Positions 33,490 to 44,599 of a stretch of DNA of 64,000 bases are shown piece after piece. Both the position numbers and the translations under genes were made by a program. Positions within the stretch are counted from its first letter, which is position 1; the number at the start of each line of letters is the position of its first letter. Origin of the DNA: Rutpela maculata (lineage: Eukaryota > Arthropoda > Insecta > Coleoptera > Cerambycidae); assembly GCA_936432065.2 (NCBI GenBank), contig OW386287.2:73837804-73901803 (forward strand), read 5' to 3'. The notes beneath the pieces are model-generated. The model was given only the letters and a program-made list of their open reading frames with translations, did no database searches and was not told where the DNA came from.

Positions 33490-34163
33490 GTATTTACAGT
33501 CACTAACTCTACAGGTCGTGGAGAGTGTACAACCAATCTCTTGCCTAACTTAGCCCAATTGGAACTACCAAAAATCCTTCGCTACCTTATGCAGAATGCC
33601 GCTATCTTGCAGACATGTCACCTGGTCCGCAAATTTCTATTCAATATAAACAGGATGAAGTGAATTCTTCTTCTGTTTATAAATTTTCGCCCGACAAAGT
33701 CGAAATTACTTAAAATATAATAATAATACCTCTTGAAGAAATTAGAAGAAGTTACAAAGAATTAGAAGGGTGGGATTATGTAGTAATTTAGGTGGGGTAT
33801 TATTTGAATAGGATTTTAGTTGAATTCGTTGAAATTGTTAATTGTGTTAATAAATAAAAATATATACTTTAAGTAGTACTTTTTTTTTTGTTCAAATGCA
33901 GTGAAAGTTGGCATATGGCTCTAACTTTCAATGCAAAATATTTTATCCGAATAGAATTTTAACAGAAAGACCAGTTTACCTACAGTGATTTATTTTATTT
34001 TATTTTCTTCTTAGATTAACTCCGCGAGTTAGATCCCATTTCAACTGAAATTTGGTAAAAATCCATTTTACGCCAAGCAGATCGATACTGCAGAAAATGA
34101 AAGCCGTACTAATTTTTTTTTGGCATATTACACCTATCGCAAACTCAATCCGGGAACACACTG

Positions 34164-34439
34164 TAGAATATTATCAACAATGATCGGAATTTGGGTTCAA
34201 TTCCAGTGGCGCACATACAATTTTACATAAAAAAATTAAATGTATGTTTGTTCTTTCTCACATATTAAATCAAAATTAAATGTAATACGAACTTACCTTA
34301 TGAGTTTCTCATTTATTTTGGCATAAGATAATACATGTGTATACATATGTATAACTAAAAATGTATGCATATTTTAATAAATGCTTGTAAGGACGCTCCT
34401 GAAATTAAACCCAAAATTCCGATCACTGATTATCAATAA
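34164..34439. other. AT-rich spacer between two elements
   Basis: Nothing recognised. Confidence 0.4.
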
Positions 34440-34808
34440 GGATAGGATTTTGCAGAGTGAGAGGGCAATATCTATTTATTTTCGATTTATTATAAATATT
34501 TTAAAAAAACATATAATATTATAATCTTTCAAACTGTTTTAGAAACTTGCTATTGTTCTAACGAATACAACTATTTATATTTTTTTATTGTAAATTTCTG
34601 TTGTACTTGAATGTGTCAATGAGAATAGTTCCTAATTTGGCATGGCATTTAACTATATACAAAATTTATTATAAAAACTTGTATTCCTTAGAGCAATGGG
34701 AAGTACCTGAAACTATTTTAAAGATTATACCATTTATGATTTTTTAAATATTTATAATAAACCGAAAATAAACGCATATTTCCCTCTCACTCTGCAAAAT
34801 CCTATCCA
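34440..34808. mobile_element. Palindromic MITE with TAA duplication, copy 2 (369 bp)
   Basis: Starts GGATAGGATTTTGCAGAGTG and ends TCTGCAAAATCCTATCCA, an inverted match. TAA on both sides (34437-34439, 34809-34811). Same family as 18550-18945, but the ends are better matched here and the inner parts are inverted relative to that copy over some blocks, as expected from a palindrome. Confidence 0.92.
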
Positions 34809-35609
34809 TAAGTATGAAATTTACTGGAGGACCAATTATTTTGTAGAAAAATTCGAAAAACTGCGGCAGAGTACGTTAGGGGTAGTTTTAGAAGATGAAA
34901 CGACCCTTAAAAACTAAACTAAAAACTGCCTTACCGCATAATCTCCAAAGGACAAAATAAGTATTATAATTTTCTTCCTCTATACGTCGATTTTAGGTCT
35001 AATATCAATGGACTATTCAGGATATTGCTTCTGAAATGTCTAGTTTTTTGTCTATCAGTGAATTTATAAAAGTATACTGACCAAACACATTAATACCAAA
35101 CTGGGCGGGCACGGTAATGGAATTAATCTCTTATTAAATTTGTTGAGTATTAGATCAATTTAGAAAAAATGGTGCCTATTAAATTATTAGACAAAAGGAT
35201 ATTACATAAGGCGTTCCTAAAAAAAAATTGAAAAGGTCAAAACCAGAAATATAATTTATTAACAGTATTAACCAATAACAATAAATATAACATACGTCTA
35301 TAGGTTACTTCACAAAATATTTCAAGGTTGGTTGTTTGAAACATGGCGATATACAGAGTGTCCTGAAAATAATAGCGCACCAATGTAGTAAAGTGTTTTG
35401 CAAAATATAAGGAGCATTTGCTGTGTGTTTTTACTATTTGCTGTCATGAGACAGTAGTACAAGACAGCGACAGGGGTGCCGCTATCTTTGTTGGGCCTTA
35501 TATTTTGCAAAATGCTTTAAAGTCTTTTTTTATTGTTTATCATTTACTGTCATAGAAAATTACTACAAAGATAGCGGCACCTTTGTCGCCATCTTTGTAG
35601 TGCTGCAAA
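34809..35609. other. Unassigned stretch with a small inverted repeat
   Basis: TTTTGCAAAATATAAGG (about 35397) pairs with CCTTATATTTTGCAAAA (about 35497), and GATAGCGGCACC occurs inverted and direct at 35480 and 35567. This suggests an old short MITE at about 35385-35580. No coding sequence. Confidence 0.45.
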
Positions 35610-38129
35610 CAGGGTTGGAAAAACAGTTTTTTTTAAATTTTAAACAAAAAAAAACCAGTTTTTCAATATTTTAAATGGTTTAAAACGTTTAAAACTCTAT
35701 TAAACTAAAATTGAATGGTGCTGGAGTTACTGTGTTAACTCTTTTCTCCTTAAAACAATGGAAAAAATACTAGATCAACAAATTAGAAGCGAAATCATTA
35801 CAGAGAAACCGCTTCACTCGAAACAGTTTGCCTGTCAACCTGGCAAATCAACAATAAATACTCTACATGGCCTGGTCAAAGGCATCGAAAAGACATTTAC
35901 AGCAAAGGAACTGGCTCTGTGTGCTTTCATAGATATAGAGGGTGCTTTTGACAACACCTCCTTTGAATCCATACAAAGAGCCGCGAAAAAAGGGGAATAT
36001 AGTCCCCAACAATCAAATGGATACAATCGATGCTAAGAAGCAGAATAATTACCACATATATGGGGAACGAGTGACTAGTTAAAGCTGTCCATAAGGTGGA
36101 GTCTTATCGCCCTTGCTGTGGTCAATGGTGGTCGACGATCTCCTCCATAAGCTGAGTAATTATGGCTTCAACGTTTAGGGCTATGACGATGACCTGGTCA
36201 TTACTGTTAGAGGCAGGCATGAGGTTATGATCTCAAATCACATGCAAATTGCCTTAAACATAATGTCTAAATGGTGAAAGAAGAAAACTAAATTTGAGAG
36301 CTCCTTTGTTAAATGGAACAGTACTGAATTTTTCCAGTGAAGTCAAGTATCTAGGAGTAATCCTGGACCAAAAACTTACCTAGAACTCACATTTTAGAAA
36401 GGACACTTACCAAAGCAACGACGGCTATTTGGACATGCCGCAGGCTGTTTGGTAAGACTTGGAGCCAAAAATGATACATTGGTCCTACCTTTCGGTTGTC
36501 AGACCCATGGTTACCTACGCATCATGTGTATGGTGGCCAAAAACAGAAGAGAAAATAGCACAGGGAAAGTTGCAGAAATTGCAACGCCTTGCCTTTCTAG
36601 GGACTACAGGAGCAATGCGCTCGTGTCCTGCAGCTATGGAGACAGTGCTGGACTTACTTCCTCTGCATTTGCATGTAAGGAAGGAGGCAGCACTTAGTGC
36701 CTTAAGGCTGCATCAGGCACTTAAATTCAGATCAGGCGACCTGGTTGGTCACTTAAGGATTCTAGAGCTAATCCAATTTGAATCAATGACCAAACCCACT
36801 GACTCAATGCCAATCAAGCATGACTTTGACTGCCCGTTTGATGTGCTGATTGAAAGCCGTCAGGCGAGCAGGGTCGAAGTACTGGAGAAAGAGTCACACA
36901 TCTGGTACACAGATGGATCCAAGATGGACGAAGGGGATGGTGCGGACGTAGCAGGGCCTAAATGCAGGCTATCTAAAGCTCTTGGTAACACCATCTGACA
37001 GGCAGAAACCTATGCTATAGATCAATGTGCCCAGGAATGCCTAAATAGAGGCACTCGAAGGGCAAGGATCTATATACTTTCAGATAGCCAGGCAGCATTA
37101 AAGGCTCTCAGGTACTATACCTTCGAGTCAAAAATTGCCTGGGAATGCAGACAATCCCTGAAGCAACTGGCAAAAAACAACAAGGTTACCTTGATGTGGG
37201 TGCCAGGGCATGAGTGAATAGAAGGCAACGAATTGGCTGATAGCCTCGCAAGAAAAGGGGCTGAAGCCCCATTTTTTGGGCCTGAACCGTTCTGTAGCTT
37301 ATCTAAGGGAGACATAACGGAGGAGGTCCTAATATGGGAAAGGGAACAAAAGAAGTCCTACTGGAGGAATACTCCAGGCCAAAGACAAGCGAAAAGGTTT
37401 ATAACCTATTCAATAAAGAATGCCAGAAGGCTTCTCAAACTTGAAAAGTCCGACTTAAGGCTGATCACAGGCCTTCTAACTGGCCATTGCCCTTTGAGAT
37501 ATCTCAAGAATATGGGCATGGCAGAAGATGGCAAATGCAGATATTGTAAAGCTGCAACTGAAACTGCGAAACATATACTTTGTGAATCCGCATTAGGCTA
37601 AAGTACCTAGAACAGGCGGAATTAACGCCTGAAGACATAGGGAATATAGCTTCCAGGAAAATCGCAAGCTTTGCAAAAATCTTGGAATACTGGGCAACAA
37701 CTAGATGCAGGGTAATTCACAAAAGACCTTATAGGTCGAGGTGAAGAAAGGCCAACCCAGGGCCAAGCGATCCCTTAAACAATCTACAATTTGCTGTCTG
37801 CTAGTACTACTTGATGCCAGATGACGCTCTTAAATGGATTTTACAGCACTCTACAAATAAAACGTGCAAGTAACCACTGACCATTTGATTCATAAGAGTA
37901 AGACTACAGTCTATTTTTTTGTGAGTGTGTTTACTGTTTATATTGGAATTTTTTTATCGGAATCGACCATCATCACTTTTCCTGCTTTTCCACAATCTCC
38001 AAAATAATACATTTGTTTAAAACATCGCACTGTGTTTTAAACAGTTGTTTAAAACATCGCATTGTATATTAAATATGTTTTAAACATTTATTTAAAACAT
38101 GGGCAAATGTTTTAAACATTACAACCCTG
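35610..38129. mobile_element. hAT-like element with 8-bp duplication, interrupted by a LINE
   Basis: Left terminus CAGGGTTGGAAAAAC; right terminus GTTTTAAACATTACAACCCTG, an inverted match over CAGGGTTG and GTTTAAAAC. Flanked by perfect 8-bp direct repeats GCTGCAAA (35602-35609, 38130-38137), diagnostic of hAT-type insertion. Many TTTAAAAC repeats lie near both ends. The element's own interior is only about 100 bp left (to about 35715) and 200 bp right (from about 37910). The middle is a LOA-like LINE, so this was a short non-autonomous element before the LINE arrived. Confidence 0.88.
35758..37741 (+). pseudogene. LOA/I-like LINE: reverse transcriptase plus RNase H, degenerate
   Basis: 5'-truncated ORF2. 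The RT begins MEKILDQQIRSEIITEKPLH and continues SKQFACQPGKSTINTLHGLV and ALCAFIDIEGAFDNTSFESI, equivalent to the RT palm block with its first catalytic Asp. After frameshifts the catalytic YxDD box reads YDDDLVI (36182-36202), with D where A is usual. VKYLGVILDQKLT and RPMVTYASCVWWPKTEE follow, then the RNase H domain. TDGS (36908-36919), ETYAID (about 37008), SDSQAALKAL (37081-37110) and WVPGHE (37198-37215) supply the acidic residues, and NELADSLARKGA ends it. The tail LRLITGLLTGHCPLRYLKN, CRYCKAATETAKHIL is typical of the LOA/I group. At least six stops or frameshifts; inactive. It lies inside the hAT-like element 35610-38129. Confidence 0.9.
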
Positions 38130-38989
38130 GCTGCAAATACTTTTTATTTTCACTCTTAAACCGAGTCGTTTCAAACAGGGAGATTAATCTCTTATATGTA
38201 TGGTCAGCTAGTGTCAATATCTCACGTATGTCTATGACAGTCATATTTGATACTTAAAAAAAGATATCAATCATATTATCATATAATGTATGAACATAAA
38301 TCAGTTTTTATTTAATTTTTTTTATATATAATCAGCACTTACGCTTGCCTCGTTTTTATCATCTTTTTAATGCATATTTGCTCATATGCGATATCTATTA
38401 AGGAAGTTGAAGTTTAAACGAGATGTGATTTGTTATCAGTATTAACAATGGTAATTAATCACCAAGGAAGTAATTTTTTAAAAGTTATATAATGTCAAGG
38501 AGACATTTTTTGGTAAAAATTTACTACGCATTTATTCGTATTAATTTTATTCAACTTTTATTCTTCTTGTGTCCTTTCAATCAGGAAAGAAGTTAATATT
38601 TATAATGATGTGCTACGCGACGAAATTAAAGCAAAGTTTAAAAAAATGAAAAAACCCTGTTCAAGAAAAAAAAATGTATACCCTCGTAGGCTCTAACTAT
38701 TTTATAATTGGACTCTATATAAACTTTTTTGTCATAGTTTAAAAATCTTCGCTGTTTTTGAAATATCTGAAAAATACCTTTTTTTTTCACATATTCTAGT
38801 ACAGTAATATTAAACCCGGAACAAATTGAATACAAGCTATTTATGGGGAATTACATTCTCATTATCCTTCTTTTCATCATATTGAAGTCCCCATATGTCC
38901 ATCCGCCGCACCTGAGCGCTTCCAAATAGGGCCGTCATTTTGAACTTTTCCTTTTCTCGTAATTTACCTTCAATCTATGGTCCAAATCA
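38130..38989. other. AT-rich spacer
   Basis: Nothing recognised apart from the 8-bp duplication at its start. Confidence 0.4.
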
Positions 38990-40532
38990 AAATTTTACAA
39001 GGGAGTGAAACGCTAGAATCACCTACTAGGGAGTAGAAAAGACATGATGGGCGAGTACGTGCTTGTAGAAGTTATATATATTACAAATACAACATCGACA
39101 AAAGAAGTTTGAACCGCTCTAACAATGTTTGTTAAGAAGTCTAGCTTAAGCAGCAGATACACCAAGATTCATCTAATGGAACAGAAGTCTGAAGCTTCGA
39201 AACTAGTCAAAGTGTTGAAGACTGAATTCAATAAGAAACTAAATATAATCAGATCCGATCGTAGTAGAGAGAATATCAATAAGGAAATGAATATTTATTG
39301 GAATAAAAAAGGTATAAAAGCCTTATATTCGACAGCTTACTCACCCAGAATGGAGTAGCAGAAAGCAAAAATGAGTCGATTATGAAGATGGCAAGGTATA
39401 TGCTCATTGGAATAAACATGAAGAGAAAATACTGGGGCGATGCAGTATTAAATGCCACTTATCTGCAATCTAAATTACCTACCAGAGTGAAAGAAAAGAA
39501 CACAATTTGAACTCTGGTGCTCACAACAACCAGATGTGACTAGAATTTATGTTTCTAGAAGTATCGCCTTTGCAAGTGTACCGAAGAGCCACGCAAGAAA
39601 TTGGATGTGAAGAGCACAAAATTACATTTCGCTTTTTATTTCAATGAATCCTAACCATATATCGACTATTCGACAGAAGCACAAATAAAATGATTGCCAG
39701 TAGAGATGTAAAAATCTTTGAAGGAAAACTTTCAGGTGAAGATGTTTCTGACAAGAAAAATACACGAGAAACCATCTTTACAAGGTAAATAAAAGAAGAA
39801 ATTCGATGAAGATGATCTAATGAATAATGAGAACTATGATAATGAGTAACATCGAATAGCATTCGGGTGTTGGACCAGTTAATAAATAGCATGGGAAAAA
39901 ACAGTACCATTGATCAAGAATACGTACCAAAGAGAGTTGGAGATATCAATAATTAGGAAAGAATGAAGGAATATACCGAGGTCAATAGGAGGAATTCCTC
40001 TGTAGATGAAAAGGAAATGTTTCTGCTTAATCAGAAAAATTACATCGAGCAACTTTTGAAGAATCATTTAAGATGCTAAAGCATTAACATACTCCCGTGA
40101 TACTGGATATTTCAAAAGACAGTTTCAGTAGACGATGAACTGATGAAAAACAACAAGCAGTAGCGTGAACTTATTGAAGTTCTGTTATTCGTGTCAACCA
40201 TCAACGTCCTGACATAGCAAGTCTGTCAATACTCAGCCAACGAGTCGAAAAGTCAGCTGTGCATGATTGGAATGAATTGAAGAGAAAACAACATATTTGA
40301 AAGACACAAAAGGATATGAATTAAAATTGAGGAGTTCTCGTGATTGAGGGAATCAACTTATTGATTATACCGATCCAGACTGGGCCGAGAATCCACAAAA
40401 AAGAAAGTCCAACACTAGATATTTATTTAAAGTCACTAGAAGACCAGTAAGCTGGGCTTGTCGCAAGCAGTCGTGTATTTCTTTGTTGTCAACCGAACCT
40501 TATCTTGTAACAGTTCGTTTTTGATCTCTAGA
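38990..40532 (+). pseudogene. Ty1/copia retrotransposon pol remnant
   Basis: Consecutive copia pol pieces in shifting frames. Integrase core: NIIRSDRSRENINKEMNIYW (second catalytic Asp in RSDR), GIKALYSTAYSP. After a frameshift: NGVAESKNESIMKMARYMLI, YWGDAVLNATYLQSKLPTR (39360-39490). Next comes the integrase-RT linker ISRDVKIFEGKLS-like block (about 39690-39730). The whole RT core with its YVDD box is missing. RT thumb/RNase H pieces follow: ELIEVLLFVSTI (40170-40200), WNELKR (about 40270), LIDYTDPDWAENPQKRKSNT (40355-40415), YLFKVTRRPVSWACRKQSC. This order matches Ty1/copia pol. No LTRs, gag or protease are seen; the 3' end abuts the palindrome at 40535. Confidence 0.88.
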
Positions 40533-40534
40533 AA

Positions 40535-41050
40535 GTTAAAAATATTATTTTGGGTATTCAGCAGATAACTTTCAAAGAAAACATTCGTTTCTTTCATATA
40601 CCATTGGTGCAAGTCTGACCAAAAAGAAAAAGGAAGATCAACAAGACTCCCCCTACGGTGACTTGTCGACTTCTTTCATACACCTACCATATCTAAGATT
40701 CAGCATGAAAAGCAATAAAACAACCGCTCCTTCTATATATTGATGGTTCAAGTCTGATCATGCTAATATATATAATATTAAGTATCTCTAGCCCTACTAT
40801 ACTTAATATTATATATATTAGCATGATCAGACTTGAATCATCAATATATAGAAGGAGCGGTTGTTTTATTGCTTTTCATGTTGAATCTTAGATATGGTAG
40901 GTGTATGAAAGAAGTCGACAAGTCACCGTAGGGGGAGTCTTGTTGATCTTCCTTTTTCTTTTTGGTCAGACTTGCACCAATGGTATATGAAAGAAACGAA
41001 TGTTTTCTTTGAAAGTTATCTGCTGAATACCCAAAATAATATTTTTAACA
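40535..41050. repeat. Near-perfect palindrome, 250-bp arms, 15-bp spacer
   Basis: Left arm 40535-40784 and right arm 40800-41050 are inverse copies with only a handful of differences (for example GATGGTTCAAG against CTTGAATCATC, and AGATTCAGCATG against CATGTTGAATCT). The centre is TCTCTAGCCCTACTA. Ends are GTTAAAAATATTATTTTGGG and its inverse. No coding sequence. It begins where the copia remnant stops. Such high arm identity means it is recent, gene-converted, or a sequencing/assembly foldback artefact. Confidence 0.92.
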
Positions 41051-41472
41051 ATGATGTAAGCAGAAATAATAGGTATTTATTTATTACTCTAGAAAGTATT
41101 CTTTAAATTTGCTAAATTTATTATCGTTTATTTATTTTCCGTCATAAAATATTTCCAGTCCGACCCTGCACACATAATGTAGAAATAAATATCTTGAGTT
41201 TAATATTTCGCCATAAGCACGTATATAACGCGTCGGTTGCTTTAGCAATATATCGTGCCTCTTATCCCATCTCCTTATGGGGGATAATACAAATAGGACG
41301 TAGAGACAAAATTCTCCTCCTCCTCTATAATTAATATTACAGTAAGTAACTACACCTGTAGAATTTTTTGGTTTAGTTATTTGTTTCCGTGAGTGCATGA
41401 GTGCATTGAATTCCAGCACGAGCATTTGTCTAGTAAAAACGTGGCATAACGACATGTAAAGGAGGTGTCCAT
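41051..41472. other. Spacer, nothing recognised
   Basis: The 107-codon minus-strand frame at 41132-41455 has no recognisable motif. Confidence 0.4.
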
Positions 41473-41781
41473 AAGGCCCTTTTCCGGCCCCAGCTGAGTA
41501 CCACTTTGATTCTTACATATCTCAAAGATTTTACGTTTTCACACTACATATTTAAAAATTTTTGCCGTACTCTCTTGCGCTCAGTGTAAAACATCCAACC
41601 AAACGCAGAACAAATGGTAATTTTGACGTATTTTTGGATCATTATCAATGGCAAAAATCAAACTACGTAAAATGTATATTGTTTGTCGTATCTTCAAATG
41701 TTGAAGTTTGAAAAAAATAGTTTCTTTTTATTTTGCCTCGAATTTAAAAAAAGTGTTGTTGTTGGGGCCGGAAATGGCCTT
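41473..41781. mobile_element. 309-bp MITE with AAGGCC(C/A)TTTTCCGGCCCCA ends
   Basis: Left AAGGCCCTTTTCCGGCCCCA; right TGGGGCCGGAAATGGCCTT, the inverse with one substitution and one length difference. The interior is non-coding AT-rich DNA. The target duplication is not clear. The GC-rich termini stand out against the surroundings. Confidence 0.75.
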
Positions 41782-43976
41782 CTTTGATAGTGTGGTTATT
41801 GCTGCTGCAGGTGCATTTTAACAATAAAGTGCATTATTTTGACAGTGTTGAGATTGCCTAAAAATGATATAAATTTGCATTTTGGCATAGTTACAGCTTG
41901 ATACCGATCTATGAATTTGTTTCTGTAACCATCATCTAAAGTATATTTCGGCAGTTACTGTAAGTACATAAACATTTTTATTCTTCTATTGTAGTCATCG
42001 ACGAATTGCAGTTGATTTCGCTTATATCGTGTTTGTTTGACGACGTCTCAGCATTTTCACCGGTGGTGGAGTGCAGTTTATTGATTTTGAGTCCCAATGA
42101 CTTGTGGACTCGTTATAACTCTTGTTTACCTATCTTCCGATTAAGCAAATGTACAGAATTGTGTTCGCGAGTGCTTCATCTTTGTCTTTAAAAAACTTAT
42201 GTAGATATTTCTTTGTATAACATATGTAAATTGTCAATTTGTGCATAAGCACATCAGTTTTTTTTTTTTTTTTAGTTAAGTTTATTACTACGCCTTTGAT
42301 TTTTGATCATTCGTTGTATGATCCTGAGTTGTCTCGTTTGCTCTCGATACATTTATCTTCACGATAAATTTTGTTATTTTTAAATAGTTATTTTTTATTT
42401 CAAAAGTCCCTTTGTTTATTTACGAATTTTACCTTTTGGTAAATGGGATTTATTCTCTTTCTGCTAAGTGATAATCTATTTATTTTGATTGAATTAATAG
42501 ATTAACTTTTTCTTTTGTTTTACCTTTTAAAAATTGCTCTTTTAAGAAGTTTCAATCTAAGGTATGTCAGAGCATTGCATAAATTGTTAAAAGATCCGCA
42601 TAGAAATCAAGACAAACCTACAAAGATATTTGAAGACTATCAGTTTTGTCTCTTGGTAAAGAATAAAAAAAAACAGCAATAGGATAAGGCATATTACAAC
42701 AAAGTTTCACTTCACTTCAGGGTTGGTTGAGCGAAAACTTCCTTGAACTTGAATGGTGTCCGTTTGAAAACATGATAGCTAATATGATAACCATACCATT
42801 GGGACCTATGAAACTGAAGAAACTAGCTAGAAGATCTAGATTGGTAACTGATCGTTGAGAGGGTGATATTGGAAATGTCAATCATTCAACGACAGAGTTT
42901 AAAAATAGTCCTATCCTCGACTCACAGGAAGTGTTCTGTACATTGATTTTTGTCTAATATTTTAACATACTATAATTTCTTATGATATGTGGATAAAAAC
43001 ATATTACACTTTTATGAAACTGTTGTATTTTGTATTGATTTGATTAAACTACAATTTTTCAACAAGTGTGGCGTCTTTTATTACCCGCCTAGACAATTAT
43101 TTGGTGGTGGAGGGTTCGGTGGTTTTTGTAGTATTCGAATGATCAAACGGAATTTGCTATTCATACAATCCTTCCTTTGCAAGCTAAAAAGTCTTGCTCA
43201 TGTAAACCAAAGAATGGTGTGAACAATTCAATACACGAGTGCGATTACGAGATTTAAAGATACTGTAGTGAATCGTGCGGCCGAGCGTGTAGCCTCAAGG
43301 TCGTTTCTGTCCATAGCTGTTCAATTCACAGTTTCCAATGAAATGTCCAACACAGCTATACACGAGGATTTTGACAAATTTATCAATTTATAAACGTGAG
43401 TATGGGCGTTTTAGTGTCTTTAATGCCTGCAATAAATCTGTTCCGCTTGCTGTGTTTACACATTCTAACCGCAGACAGGTCAAGTTCGTAATCTTCTTAT
43501 AACACGATAAAGGTAATAAATTCTGATCATCGACTTACTGTCTTCCGCTGAATAAGTGAGGAATCTGTTGGCTTCCATGTGGTTCCAATCACAGAATGAC
43601 ACGATTTTAAATATTTATAAGTAAAGTATTGGCTGTACATTCAAGTGACAGGGGTTAACTTTGTTGTTATTAATGGAAGATGAAGTTTTTATGTTTTAGA
43701 ATCGCCAAAAAATGCATGGGCGTACGTATGGTATAGTAGACCAAACGATATTTGACCCTTGCAAAAAAAAAGATATAACGAATCACAGAGACGATCATAT
43801 TACTACTAATAAAAGGTTTTAATTTTTGGAGCAGTAAATTTGCAAATTTCACATTTTAATGTATAGATAAATGCATTAATATTGTCCACAATGTTATATC
43901 TTAGTTATTCTTATTAAAAATCTGTCGGTTACGGATGACAATTCAAGCGTATTTTGTTGAATGAAAAATTTGCAAG
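41782..43976. other. Unassigned 2.2-kb stretch
   Basis: No protein similarity recognised in any frame. Contains T-tracts, a GGTGGTGGAGGGTTCGGTGG patch (about 43102-43121) and short frames of at most 77 codons. May be intron or intergenic DNA with decayed repeats. Confidence 0.4.
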
Positions 43977-44105
43977 CGCTTTAAATTATTTTTTGTAACG
44001 TCATATCCTAAAATAACATTTATTTGACAGTTTCAATGAATCAAAACAATGTCATTATTGACAAGTGTATAATAAAGAAAAAAGAGTGAAATAAATAAGT
44101 TTCAT
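43977..44105 (+). repeat. Dispersed repeat shared with 47.99-48.10 kb
   Basis: TTTGTAACGTCATATCCTAAAATAAC, CAGTTTCAATGAATCAAAAC, AATGTCATTATTGACAAGTG and AAAAAGAGTGAAATAAA recur in the same order and orientation at 47985-48110. Confidence 0.88.
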
Positions 44106-44599
44106 CATCCATAAACAAATAGTGAGTTATAATGAGTGAGTTATTATAAATCACTAGGTACAGAGCCAATCACCTTTATCTTCATGCCTAGCCTGTCCAA
44201 TCGACGTAACGCGCGACACACGAAGGTGGCTCTGTCCGAGAGAAATTCTTTTCCGATATGGTGAAATAGAACGGTCCATTATTATTGTGGGGAGGAAGGT
44301 GATTTATCGTGTTTGAATAGTTTCGACGTTTTCAAATCAAGTTGAGCAATAATTGTGCCAAGAATGATGATTTCGGTTAGTGAAGATGAACTAATATGTA
44401 CACCACCAGAATGAAGACAAGTAGCTAATGATACAATACATAATTTATTACCCAAAAAATTGCAGAACAAATATAAAAGTGTGTACAAAAATTAAATTTT
44501 ACTGTTAATTTTATTAATAAACAAACTGAATAATTTAAACGAAATTTTCTCAATTTAATATTTATTGTTATAATCGTATAGTAGAGTAAAATCTGGAAG
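44106..44599. other. Spacer with a short inverted repeat
   Basis: AGAGCCAATCACCTTTAT (44163) and CGAAGGTGGCTCTGT (44221) form a weak stem. No gene recognised. Confidence 0.4.

Larger units (their letters stand above)
31524..34163. mobile_element. Tc1/mariner-like TIR element (about 270-bp arms) filled with LINE pieces
   Basis: Left arm 31524-31796 and right arm 33881-34163 are inverted copies with high identity. The ends are (C/T)AGTGTGTCCCCGGATTGAG and its inverse, with TA on both sides (31522-31523 and 34164-34165). The inner border of both arms is GAACAAAAAAAAA. The interior (31797-33880) is R4/Dong-type LINE sequence bordered by (TAA)n, so the retrotransposons probably inserted into a shorter palindromic element. 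The 325-bp MITE at 5447 has similar ends. Confidence 0.85.
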
